Positions 1 through 7,147 of a DNA stretch of 10,145 nucleotides are shown here, piece after piece. The translations under genes and the position numbers were made by a program. Each line of letters opens with the position of its first letter. Positions within the stretch are counted from its first letter, which is position 1. The DNA is from an uncultured archaeon (lineage in GTDB: Archaea > Micrarchaeota > Micrarchaeia > Micrarchaeales > CABMGC01). The notes beneath the pieces are model-generated. The model was not told the DNA's origin. It did not search any database and saw nothing but the letters and a program-made list of their open reading frames with translations. The stretch lies in the NCBI GenBank assembly GCA_902385515.1, contig CABMGC010000084.1:1-10145 (forward strand). The letters run 5' to 3'.

Positions 1-2188
1 CCCTGGTGGACGCGTAGATTTTGCGTATCTCGTCGAAGAGCTTGGTGTACGTGGCGGGGTTGCTCCTAGGGGTCCTTCCGATCGGGTCCTGGTCTATCGA
101 TATGACGTTTCTCACCATGTCCGGGATGTCGATGGACCCGTGCTTTCCTATGTTGTCCACCTGTTCGCCGAAGCTGTCTTTCAGCGCCGGAATTACCGTC
201 AGGTTCATCAGGCTGCTCTTGCCCGAGCCCGAAACGCCCGTTATGCCGCAGAGGACCCTTAGCGGCAGCTTTGCCGTGACTGACTTGAGGTTGTTCTCCT
301 CCGCCTCTGTTACCATGATCCAGTCGATTGGGTTTTTCCTGATATTCGGGACCTCTATTCCCATCTCGCCCGATAGGTACTTGCCGGTGAGACTCCTCGG
401 GTTCTTCATTATCTCCTCGGGCGTTCCCTCCGCAACGATGTTGCCCCCGTGCACTCCCGCTCCCGGGCCGATGTCGACCACGTAGTCGGCGTTCCTTATG
501 GTATCCTCGTCGTGCTCTACGACTATCAGGGTGTTGCCGATGTCCCGGAGCCGCTTGAGCGTTGCTATGAGCTTCTCGTTGTCCCTCTGGTGGAGTCCTA
601 TGCTCGGCTCGTCGAGTATGTACAGCACGCCCATGAGGTTGCTTCCTATCTGCGTCGCGAGCCGAATCCTCTGTGCCTCGCCACCCGAGAGGGTCCTTGC
701 CGCCCTTGATAGCGAGAGGTATCCGAGGCCGACGTTCTTGAGGAAGCCGAGCCTCTCGTTTATCTCCTTGAGCACCTGCTTTGCGATAAGGAGCTCCTTT
801 TCGTTCAGCTTCGGCGGAAGCTGCGCGAAGAAGTCCACCGCCTGCTCGATCGACATGTCCGTCACGTCGATTATGCTCTTGCCCTGCATCTTGACCCCCA
901 GTACGACGTCCTTTAGCCTTTTCCCGTGGCAGGTCTCACACGGCGTCGCCTTCATGAAGCCCTCTATCTCCTCCTTCCTCCAGGCGCTCGTGGTCTGGCG
1001 GTAGAGCCTCATGGTCTGGGGTATGACTCCCTCCCAGCCTTCCTTCATCGACATGCTCGCGCCGCTGAACCAGTTGGCCTGGATGGGCTCATTGTCCCCG
1101 TAGAGCAGCACCTTCATCTGCTTCTCCGTGAACTTGTCTAGAGGCCTGAAGACGTCGAATCCGTACTTCTTCCCGACCGCGGCGAGCTGCTGCGACCTCC
1201 AGCTCAAATCCATCCTGCCGTAGACGGCAATCGCTCCGTCCATGATGGACTTGCTCCGATCAGGTATGATCAGGTCCTCCGATATGTCTGTCACCTCGCC
1301 GAGCCCGTGGCAAGTGGGGCAGGCGCCGAACGGCGAGTTGAAGGAGAACATCCTCGGCTCGAGGTTCTCGAACACCACCTCCGGGTGGTTCGGGCATGCC
1401 CCGAACGTGCTGTACTTCGTCTCGCCCTCGAAGCGCTCGAGCTCCTTCTTCGTGGTCTTGGCCTTCCTGGATTCGATGACAATCATCGTCCCCTTGCCGA
1501 CCTGCAGCGCGACCTCCACCGCCTCCGAGACCCTTGTCCTGTCCTCCTCGTCAATCTTCAGGCTGTCGACCACCGCCTCTATCCAGTGCTTGTCGTAGCG
1601 GCCCATCTTCGCCTCGCGCTTGACCGAGCCCGACTCGTATATCTTCTGGTCGACCCGAATCTTGGTGAATCCCTGCTTTATCAGGTCGTCGACCACCTGC
1701 TCGTGCGTTCCCTTGACTCCGTTGATTACCGGAGCGAGCAGAGACAAGGTCTTTCCGCTCTCGGCCATTACCAGGCTCGTTATGTTCTCCGCGCTCTGCG
1801 GGTGGATGGGGCTTCCGCACTTCGGGCAGTGGTGGATGCCTATCCTTGCGTAGAGCAGCCTCAGGTAGTCGTATATTTCGGTGACTGTGCCAACTGTCGA
1901 GCGCGGGTTCTTGCTCGTGCTCTTCTGTTCGATCGAGATCGCTGGCGACAGCCCGTCTATAGAGTCAACGTCCGGCTTGTCCATGATCCCGAGGAACTGC
2001 CTTGCGTACGCGGACAGGCTCTCGACGTACCTCCTCTGCCCTTCGGCGTAGATGGTGTCGAACGCGAGCGTCGACTTCCCCGACCCAGAAATCCCCGTCA
2101 TCACAATCAGCTTGTTGCGCGGAAGCTCCACGTCTATGTTCTTCAAATTGTGCTGTCTTGCTCCCTTGACTAAAATGCTATCTCTCAT
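1..2188 (-). CDS. uvrA: UvrA, excinuclease ABC subunit A (3' end cut off by window edge)
   Basis: DNA-damage-sensing ATPase of nucleotide excision repair; a dimer loads UvrB at bulky lesions. The 729 visible residues hold the first ABC half: Walker A GISGSGKS at 32-39, Q-loop around 88, signature LSGGEAQR from 500, Walker B ILDEPS around 524-529 and H-loop His559. The second Walker A, GVSGSGKS, is at 651-658. Metal-binding pairs are C121/C124, C265/H268, C290/C293 and C417/C420. In the finger corresponding to E. coli C253-C280, the second ligand is His (CPNH) instead of Cys. Family members are about 940 residues, so the second signature, second Walker B and last zinc finger lie beyond the left edge. 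The start at 2188 is preferred over an in-frame ATG at 2215 because AAGGGG lies six bases upstream and the product then begins just before the conserved ARQHNLKN segment. It follows uvrB after 28 bp, the uvrB-uvrA order common in bacteria. Confidence 0.97.
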   Translation of the reverse strand, partial: MRDSILVKGARQHNLKNIDVELPRNKLIVMTGISGSGKSTLAFDTIYAEGQRRYVESLSAYARQFLGIMDKPDVDSIDGLSPAISIEQKSTSKNPRSTVGTVTEIYDYLRLLYARIGIHHCPKCGSPIHPQSAENITSLVMAESGKTLSLLAPVINGVKGTHEQVVDDLIKQGFTKIRVDQKIYESGSVKREAKMGRYDKHWIEAVVDSLKIDEEDRTRVSEAVEVALQVGKGTMIVIESRKAKTTKKELERFEGETKYSTFGACPNHPEVVFENLEPRMFSFNSPFGACPTCHGLGEVTDISEDLIIPDRSKSIMDGAIAVYGRMDLSWRSQQLAAVGKKYGFDVFRPLDKFTEKQMKVLLYGDNEPIQANWFSGASMSMKEGWEGVIPQTMRLYRQTTSAWRKEEIEGFMKATPCETCHGKRLKDVVLGVKMQGKSIIDVTDMSIEQAVDFFAQLPPKLNEKELLIAKQVLKEINERLGFLKNVGLGYLSLSRAARTLSGGEAQRIRLATQIGSNLMGVLYILDEPSIGLHQRDNEKLIATLKRLRDIGNTLIVVEHDEDTIRNADYVVDIGPGAGVHGGNIVAEGTPEEIMKNPRSLTGKYLSGEMGIEVPNIRKNPIDWIMVTEAEENNLKSVTAKLPLRVLCGITGVSGSGKSSLMNLTVIPALKDSFGEQVDNIGKHGSIDIPDMVRNVISIDQDPIGRTPRSNPATYTKLFDEIRKIYASTR

Positions 2189-2194
2189 GTTATT

Positions 2195-2200
2195 CCCCTT
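2195..2200 (-). promoter_or_regulatory. Ribosome binding site of uvrA
   Basis: AAGGGG on the minus strand, six bases before the ATG at 2188. It supports that ATG over the in-frame ATG at 2215-2213, which would overlap the site and has none of its own. Confidence 0.55.
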
Positions 2201-2216
2201 TGTTTTGCCATTCATT

Positions 2217-4157
2217 CTACTTCTTCGCTTCCTTTTTCGAGATCGCCTTCTCGAGCTCCTCGATCCTGTCCCGAAGCTGGATCGCCTTCTCGAAATCCAA
2301 GTTCTCCGCGCACTCCTTCATCTTCGCGTCGGACTCGATTATCTGGTTCCTTATCTCCTGCTCTGAAAGATGCTTCGTGCCTTTGATCTCCCTCTTCTTT
2401 TCCGCGATGCTCTTCACTATGGTCGTGGGCGTGATCCCGTGGAGCTTGTTGTACATTATCTGCAGCTCGCGCCTTCGCGCCGTTATGGCCATTGCGCTTT
2501 TTATCGAGCGGGTTTCTACGTCCGCGTAGAGGATGACCCTGCCGTTGACGTTCCTTGCGGCCCTGCCCGTCGTCTGAATCAGGCTCCTCTCGTCCCGAAG
2601 GAAGCCCTCCTTGTCCGCGTCGAGTATGAATATCGTCGCGACCTCGGGGATGTCAAGGCCTTCCCTAAGAAGGTTTATCCCGACCAGAATGTCGAACTCG
2701 CCAGCCCTTAGCTGCCTTACCAGCTCGATCCGATCCATGCTGTCTATGTCCGAGTGGAGGTACCTTGCGCGCAGGCCCTCCTTCACCAGATAGTCTGTCA
2801 GGTCCTCGGCCATCCTCTTCGTTATGGTGGTGATGAGCACGCGGTCGCCATTCTTTATCGTCTTCCTCGCTTCGTCCATTAGGTGCTTCATCTGGCCCTC
2901 TATGGGATGCAGCTCCACGATCGGGTCAAGCAGGCCAGTGGGCCTGGTTATGAGCTCGACGGGCTTCCCGCTCAACTTGAGCTCGTACTCAGCGGGCGTG
3001 GCCGAGACGAAGAGCGCCTGGCCCATCTTGGCCTCGAACTCCTCGAATTTGAGCGGCCTGTTGTCGAAGGCGCAGGGAAGCCTGAACCCGTAGTCGACGA
3101 GGTTCTTCTTCCTGGCGTAGTCGCCGTTGAACATCGCCCTCGCCTGCGGCACCGTCTGGTGGCTCTCGTCGATTATCATGAGGTAGTCCTTCGGGAAGTA
3201 GTCTATGAGTACGAACGGCGGCTGGCCCTTCATGCGGCCGTCGAAGTGCCTGCTGTAGTTCTCGATCCCCGAGCAGTAGCCTACCTCCTTTATCATCTCG
3301 ATGTCGTACGTCGTCCTCTGCCTAAGCCTCTGGGCCTCCAGAGGGGGGAGTTCGGGCAGCCTTTCCTCAAGCTCCTGCCTTATGTGCAAAAGGGCCTTCT
3401 CCTGGACCGACTCGGGGACCACGTACTGCCTGGCCGGATAGAGCGTGGCCCTATCTATCCTTACCTTCACGTCCCCCGTGAGCAGGTCCACTTCGCTTAT
3501 CCTGCAGATCTTTCCTTCCTCGAACTCGACCCTTATGATGTCGTCCTCGTAGACGGGCACGATGTCCACGGTGTCCCCGCGCACCCTGAACCTTCCGGGC
3601 TCGAGCGCCTTGTCGTTGCGCTGGTACTGGGTGTCTATCAGGGCGCGCAGCAGCCCGGTCCTGGTCATGGCCTTGCCTACTGCGAGGTCTATCGCCATGC
3701 TCCTGAAGAATTCCGGGTTTCCCAGGCCGTAGATGCAGCTTATGCTGGCCACGACTATCGTGTCGTTCCTGCTGACCACGCTCGAGACCGCGTGCATCCT
3801 GAGCTTCTCTATCTGGTCGTTTATCGCCGAGTCCTTCTCGATGTACGTGTCCGTCGTCGGTATGTAGGACTCCGGCTGGTAGTAGTCGTAGAAGGATATG
3901 AAGTACTCGACCCGATTGTTCGGGAAGAGCTCCTTGAGCTCGGTGTAGAGCTGCGCGGCCAGGGTCTTGTTGTGCGCGATTATCAGGGTCGGCTTCTGCA
4001 GCCTGCTGATAAGGTTCGCCATGACGAAGGTCTTGCCGCTGCCCGTGATGCCGAGCAGGGTCTGCTTGTCCTTCGTCTGGAAGTTCGAAACGAGCTCGTC
4101 TACGGCCTCCTTCTGTCCTGCGGATATCTTGTATTGGGTCACTAACTGGAATTGCAT
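2217..4157 (-). CDS. uvrB: UvrB, excinuclease ABC subunit B
   Basis: Damage-verifying helicase-like subunit of the UvrABC excinuclease; it receives the lesion from UvrA and recruits UvrC for incision. From the chosen start the protein has 646 residues (E. coli 673). Walker A GITGSGKT is at 36-43. The beta-hairpin region follows (FYDYYQPESY at 89-98), then DESH at 330-333, SATP at 385-388, the motif V region GINLLREGLD from 493 and motif VI QTTGRAARN at 528-536. A C-terminal UVR coiled-coil motif (about 602-636, with NLDFEKAIQLRD) is the UvrC-binding element. The ATG at 4157 gives MQFQLVTQYK, matching the family's usual N-terminus. An upstream in-frame GTG at 4202 would add 15 unrelated residues. 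No strong Shine-Dalgarno precedes the ATG. It is the first gene of a uvrB-uvrA unit; uvrC is not in the window. Confidence 0.98.
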   Translation of the reverse strand: MQFQLVTQYKISAGQKEAVDELVSNFQTKDKQTLLGITGSGKTFVMANLISRLQKPTLIIAHNKTLAAQLYTELKELFPNNRVEYFISFYDYYQPESYIPTTDTYIEKDSAINDQIEKLRMHAVSSVVSRNDTIVVASISCIYGLGNPEFFRSMAIDLAVGKAMTRTGLLRALIDTQYQRNDKALEPGRFRVRGDTVDIVPVYEDDIIRVEFEEGKICRISEVDLLTGDVKVRIDRATLYPARQYVVPESVQEKALLHIRQELEERLPELPPLEAQRLRQRTTYDIEMIKEVGYCSGIENYSRHFDGRMKGQPPFVLIDYFPKDYLMIIDESHQTVPQARAMFNGDYARKKNLVDYGFRLPCAFDNRPLKFEEFEAKMGQALFVSATPAEYELKLSGKPVELITRPTGLLDPIVELHPIEGQMKHLMDEARKTIKNGDRVLITTITKRMAEDLTDYLVKEGLRARYLHSDIDSMDRIELVRQLRAGEFDILVGINLLREGLDIPEVATIFILDADKEGFLRDERSLIQTTGRAARNVNGRVILYADVETRSIKSAMAITARRRELQIMYNKLHGITPTTIVKSIAEKKREIKGTKHLSEQEIRNQIIESDAKMKECAENLDFEKAIQLRDRIEELEKAISKKEAKK

Positions 4158-4204
4158 TTTATCATGCTCGCAAAGTCGATGAAAAGTGGCTTCGAGTCGC
4201 ACCC

Positions 4205-4212
4205 TTATTTAG
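4205..4212 (-). promoter_or_regulatory. uvrB: Possible TATA box of uvrB
   Basis: CTAAATAA on the minus strand, about 50 bp before the uvrB ATG. With the usual archaeal spacing of about 25 bp from TATA centre to transcription start, the message would begin near 4183 and have a leader of about 26 nt. The match is modest. Confidence 0.4.
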
Positions 4213-4221
4213 GTGGCTAAA
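4208..4221. promoter_or_regulatory. Perfect dyad TTTAG-N4-CTAAA overlapping the uvrB TATA box
   Basis: Five-base arms, TTTAG (4208-4212) and CTAAA (4217-4221), flank GTGG. The left arm lies within the proposed TATA box, where a bound repressor would block TBP. Arms this short can arise by chance, so an operator role is only a suggestion. Confidence 0.25.
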
Positions 4222-4326
4222 GATATCTATTTCTTTCGGTACCTGGGAGCTCTCCTTTACAGGGAATGACTTCGGGCCCGCCTTCCGAGCAGGTAGCCGC
4301 AAATTAAAGTAGCCTTTGGTGGCTTA

Positions 4327-5394
4327 TCATATCGTCCTTCCGACAAGGAACTCTGAAATTGCCTTTATCCTCTTCTTCGCCTCGGAATCGGGAAGCAGCT
4401 GGTCCAGCGCCTTCCACGCGTCCGACACCAGCCTCTGTGCGAGCGCCTTTGTGTAGTCCTTCGCGCCGTACTTGTCGATTATGGCGATCGCCTCTGCAAT
4501 CTCTTCCTTGTTGTCCGTGTGGGACTTGAGTATCTGTATGAGCCGCTTCCTGTCCGCCTCGGCCGAGTGCTCCAGCGTGTAAATTACCAGCATCGTCACC
4601 TTGCCTTCCTGTATGTCGTCCCCGACCCCTCCCTTCTTCTCCGCGAGCCTGCTCTTTGTTATGTTGAGGAGGTCGTCCTCCAGCTGGAACGCTATGCCGA
4701 TCGACGAGCCGAACTTGCCCAGCGCCGCGATAGTCTTGTCGTCAGCCCCGCCTATCGCTCCTCCGAGCTCCGCGGCCATGCTGGACAGGACCCCTGTCTT
4801 CGCGTCCACCATCTGCATGTACTTGCCCTCGTTGACGCTCATAGGGTCTACGAGGTTCCTGTGCCATGCTATGTCTATCGCCTGGCCGACTGATATCTTA
4901 AGCATGTCCTTCTGGTAGATGGTGAGCATCTTCATCTTCGTCTCCTGCGAGAGCTTCTTGCTGTCAAGGACCGCGACCATCGGGAAATAGAACATGAAGT
5001 CCCCGAGGTTCAGCGCCACGTCTATTCCGTACTTGACGTGTATCGCGGGTGCGCCCCTCCTGGTGTTGGAGTTGTCCTCTATGTCGTCGTGTATGAGCGT
5101 GCCGTTGTGGACGATTTCAGGTATGATCGAGAACTCCGCATAATCATCGGGGTTCTTCCCGAAGGCCTCGAGCACCTCCAGCATAAGTATGGGCCTCCAT
5201 CTCTTTCCTCCAAGGTCCAGCAGGTAGTTCGCAGGATCGATTATGCCCTTAGTTATGGCCTCCGAGTCGTACTCGTAGCCGCTCCTGCCTAGAAGCTTGC
5301 CGAGGTACCTCTGGGAGTTAGTGTCGTTGAGGTACTCCTTGATTGTCTCGTTTATCTTCTTAGCGCGCTTCTCGAGATATTCTTCCATGTCCAT
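4327..5394 (-). CDS. Trans-isoprenyl diphosphate synthase (probable geranylgeranyl or longer-chain diphosphate synthase)
   Basis: Condenses isopentenyl diphosphate with allylic diphosphates head to tail, giving the chains used for archaeal ether lipids or longer prenyl products; cytosolic. The 355-residue length is normal. The IPP site GGKRWRP is at 62-68, the first Asp-rich motif DDIED at 103-107 followed by NSNTRRG, GQ at 170-171, KTG at 199-201 and FQLEDD at 236-241. The second Asp-rich motif reads DDLLN, with Asn for the final Asp, as in eukaryotic GGPP synthases (DDYAN in human). The residue five before the first motif is Gly98, and a small residue there often permits longer chains. The start at 5394 has AGCTGATC two bases upstream, close to the 16S-complementary AGGTGATC; Met3 (5388) is an alternative. 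It lies 13 bp after its paralogue and is probably cotranscribed with it. Confidence 0.93.
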   Translation of the reverse strand: MDMEEYLEKRAKKINETIKEYLNDTNSQRYLGKLLGRSGYEYDSEAITKGIIDPANYLLDLGGKRWRPILMLEVLEAFGKNPDDYAEFSIIPEIVHNGTLIHDDIEDNSNTRRGAPAIHVKYGIDVALNLGDFMFYFPMVAVLDSKKLSQETKMKMLTIYQKDMLKISVGQAIDIAWHRNLVDPMSVNEGKYMQMVDAKTGVLSSMAAELGGAIGGADDKTIAALGKFGSSIGIAFQLEDDLLNITKSRLAEKKGGVGDDIQEGKVTMLVIYTLEHSAEADRKRLIQILKSHTDNKEEIAEAIAIIDKYGAKDYTKALAQRLVSDAWKALDQLLPDSEAKKRIKAISEFLVGRTI

Positions 5395-5407
5395 GTGATC
5401 AGCTCAC

Positions 5408-6427
5408 TTACTTGTTCCTTACGTACAGCTCCTCAATTGCCGACATCATCAGCTGCTTGTACTCGTTGTTGGGCAGCTCTTCGCTGTGCCTTTGCATCGC
5501 CTCCGCGGCCATCTGGCCGTAGCGCTTGGCGGTCTCCTTCGCGTAGCCTATGCCGTCGTACTTCGCGATGACCTCCCTTAGGAAGCCGATGTCCTCATCC
5601 GTCTTGTCCTGCCTTTTTTTCTTGTAGATGGAATCGATCCTAGACTTCTCGTCCTGCGTCGCCTTTCCATAGGCGTGCAGCATGATGAGCGTAAGCTTCC
5701 CCTCGTAGAGGTCTCCGAAGTTCTTCTTGCCGAAGACCTTTTCGTCCGCGGTCATGTCAAGGATGTCGTCCGCGATCTGGAAGGCTATGCCTGCCGGCTT
5801 GCCTATCTCCCTGAGCGCGTCCAGCGTCCTTGCGTCTTGCCCTGCTACCATTGCGCCTATCTGCATCGGGCCGTAGACCGTGTAGTAGCACGTCTTGCTG
5901 TCCAGGATCCTGAAGTAGAGCTCCTCGGACGCCTTGCTGATGTCCTTGGTGTCGTGTATGAACTTGTTCTCTATGAACTGGCCGTCTATGGTGTAGGCGA
6001 TCATGTCGTAGAACTTGTCGTAGACCTTCCCGCCGATGCCTGGCTTCTTTTCCATATAGTCCTTGAGCATCTGCCACATCGCCATCTGGCCGATGTTCGT
6101 GGCGTTGATGGTATGTATCCATCCGTAAAGCTTCTGGGCCGCGGGCTTGCCCCGCCTCAGGTCGGAATCGTCCTCGACGTCGTCCTGCATGAGTATCCAG
6201 TCCTCGGACAGCTGCTCCGCCGCGGCAGGCAGCAGCAGGTCTTCTATGCTTGCCCCGAACAGCTGGCCGCAAAGCAGTATGAGCCCCGGCCTTCGGTAGC
6301 TGCCCTGCCTGTCGATGTAGTCGCGCATTATGCCATAATGCTCAGCAGGCTCTTTCACCTGCACGTAATCGCAAATCTTGGAGTATACCTCTTTCCTGTG
6401 AAGCTCTATGTACTCTTTGAAGTTCAT
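5408..6427 (-). CDS. Diverged trans-isoprenyl diphosphate synthase paralogue
   Basis: All-helical isoprenyl synthase, 339 residues. Both Asp-rich motifs are intact: DDVED at 82-86 followed by DSDLRRGKP, and FQIADDILD at 216-224. GQ (149-150), KT (178-179) and a late EGKLTL (242-247) are also present, so magnesium-diphosphate binding and allylic substrate use look preserved. The IPP-binding GGKRxRP segment is altered to QGSYRRP (41-47), losing the Lys and first Arg. The position of His96 in the paralogue, seven before the first motif, is Glu75 here. Trp77 lies five before that motif, a bulky residue expected to limit chain length. It may make the shorter product (C15 or C20), or act as the partner subunit of a heteromer with the next gene. 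The ATG at 6427 lies about 30 bp after a strong TATA box, giving a very short leader. Family certain, exact product unknown. Confidence 0.9.
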   Translation of the reverse strand: MNFKEYIELHRKEVYSKICDYVQVKEPAEHYGIMRDYIDRQGSYRRPGLILLCGQLFGASIEDLLLPAAAEQLSEDWILMQDDVEDDSDLRRGKPAAQKLYGWIHTINATNIGQMAMWQMLKDYMEKKPGIGGKVYDKFYDMIAYTIDGQFIENKFIHDTKDISKASEELYFRILDSKTCYYTVYGPMQIGAMVAGQDARTLDALREIGKPAGIAFQIADDILDMTADEKVFGKKNFGDLYEGKLTLIMLHAYGKATQDEKSRIDSIYKKKRQDKTDEDIGFLREVIAKYDGIGYAKETAKRYGQMAAEAMQRHSEELPNNEYKQLMMSAIEELYVRNK

Positions 6428-6455
6428 GTGAACCAGTCATTAGGTGCAACCGAAC

Positions 6456-6464
6456 TATATAAAA
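6456..6464 (-). promoter_or_regulatory. TATA box of the prenyl synthase pair
   Basis: TTTTATATA on the minus strand, centred about 33 bp before the ATG at 6427. Transcription would start near 6435, leaving a leader of roughly 5-11 nt, nearly leaderless as is common in archaea. It lies in the 65-bp gap after the glycosylase stop, and its T-run could also help terminate the upstream operon. Confidence 0.7.
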
Positions 6465-6492
6465 GTTGTCTGAACTTCGACGTTGGACGATA

Positions 6493-7143
6493 TTAGCCAT
6501 TGTATCCGCAAAACGTGCGGACCGGGCAGCCCTTGCAGGAAGGGGCCTTCCTGCAGTGGAGCTTGGCATGCTCGACGAACTGGGCGTGGAAGTCCTTGTA
6601 CAGTCTGACTTTCTTGGGAATGCGCTGCACGATGAGGTTTTGCAGGTCCCCGTATGCAATGTCTTCCCGCGTTCCGTAGACCCTGTGCATTATTCTTTTC
6701 GTGTAGGCATCGATGACGAACGACGGCTTGTCGGCCGCGTACAAGACTATCGAATCCGCAGTCTCGCTGCCTATGCCTTTCATTTCGAGCAGCCTGCTTC
6801 TCAATGCCTGCCCGTCCATGTCAAGAAATGTCTCAAGGCTTCCGTAGTCGTCCTCGATGTGGCGTAGTATGGATGCGAGCCGCTCCGCCTTCTGCCTATA
6901 GAATCCGCTGGGCCTTATGAGCGCCTCCAGTTTTCCTCTTCGCATGTGCGCGAGCCTGTGCAGGTCGAGCGCGCCCGCCGCCTTGAGGTTCGCGATCGCC
7001 TTCTCGACGTTGCTCCACGAGGTGTTCTGCGTCAGGATCGCCCCTATGAAGATCTCGAGTCGCGTCTCGCCAGGCCACCAGTCAAGAAAGCCGTACCTGC
7101 CCTTTAGCGTATCATAGAGTTCGACGAGCTGCAGTTTCTTCAT
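6493..7143 (-). CDS. Endonuclease III-related DNA glycosylase (HhH-GPD, 4Fe-4S), probably monofunctional
   Basis: Base-excision repair glycosylase of the HhH-GPD superfamily, 216 residues. An N-terminal WWPGETRLE (22-30), GAILTQNT (34-41) and IRPSGFYRQKAERL (76-89) resemble the endonuclease III-related group that includes Helicobacter MagIII, a 3-methyladenine glycosylase. The helix-hairpin-helix LEMKGIGSETAD spans 119-130 and the catalytic Asp is D145 (VIDAY). The lyase Lys of true endonuclease III (GVGRKTAN in E. coli) is Glu127 here, which predicts base removal without strand cleavage. Cys 197, 203, 206 and 212 (C-x5-C-x2-C-x5-C) should bind a 4Fe-4S cluster; the first spacer is one residue shorter than in E. 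coli Nth. The start at 7143 (MKKLQL) is used, because an upstream alternative at 7197 would overlap the HD gene. It follows that gene after 4 bp, with GAGGG just upstream. Substrate (alkylated bases or mismatched T/U) is undetermined. Confidence 0.9.
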   Translation of the reverse strand: MKKLQLVELYDTLKGRYGFLDWWPGETRLEIFIGAILTQNTSWSNVEKAIANLKAAGALDLHRLAHMRRGKLEALIRPSGFYRQKAERLASILRHIEDDYGSLETFLDMDGQALRSRLLEMKGIGSETADSIVLYAADKPSFVIDAYTKRIMHRVYGTREDIAYGDLQNLIVQRIPKKVRLYKDFHAQFVEHAKLHCRKAPSCKGCPVRTFCGYNG

Positions 7144-7147
7144 GCCC

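Larger units (their letters stand above)
4158..4326. other. Intergenic region upstream of uvrB
   Basis: A 169-bp gap between the second prenyl synthase stop (TGA followed at once by in-frame TAA) and the uvrB ATG. No tRNA-like fold or convincing short ORF was seen. It contains a possible TATA box and dyad (see separate entries). There is an imperfect inverted repeat, CGGTACCTG at 4237-4245 against CAGGTAGCCG at 4290-4299, nine pairs with one bulge. A GGTGGCT heptamer occurs twice, at 4212-4218 and 4318-4324. A short T-rich run on the minus strand (4301-4309, TTTAATTT) could help end transcription of the prenyl synthase unit, but that is weak. Confidence 0.5.

Noticed and set aside
1307..2173. 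288-codon plus-strand open frame antisense to uvrA
   Set aside because: It lies entirely opposite conserved ABC-domain sequence and its translation is compositionally biased.
2883..4145. 420-codon plus-strand open frame antisense to uvrB
   Set aside because: It mirrors the GC-rich codon pattern of uvrB, encodes a low-complexity Leu/Val/Arg-rich product with no recognisable domain, and uvrB is unambiguous on the other strand.
4158..4202. Longer uvrB beginning at GTG 4202
   Set aside because: The added 15 residues have no counterpart in UvrB, and the GTG lies upstream of the predicted transcription start.
4158..4326. Small RNA or tRNA gene in the largest intergenic gap
   Set aside because: No cloverleaf, C/D or H/ACA box set could be found by eye; only short imperfect repeats are present.
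5613..5621. A-run (AAAAAAAG on the minus strand) in the first prenyl synthase gene as a programmed frameshift site
   Set aside because: The zero frame continues with normal family sequence to a full-length C-terminus. The run encodes a Lys-Lys-Lys-Arg surface patch, with no stimulatory structure or overlapping product seen.
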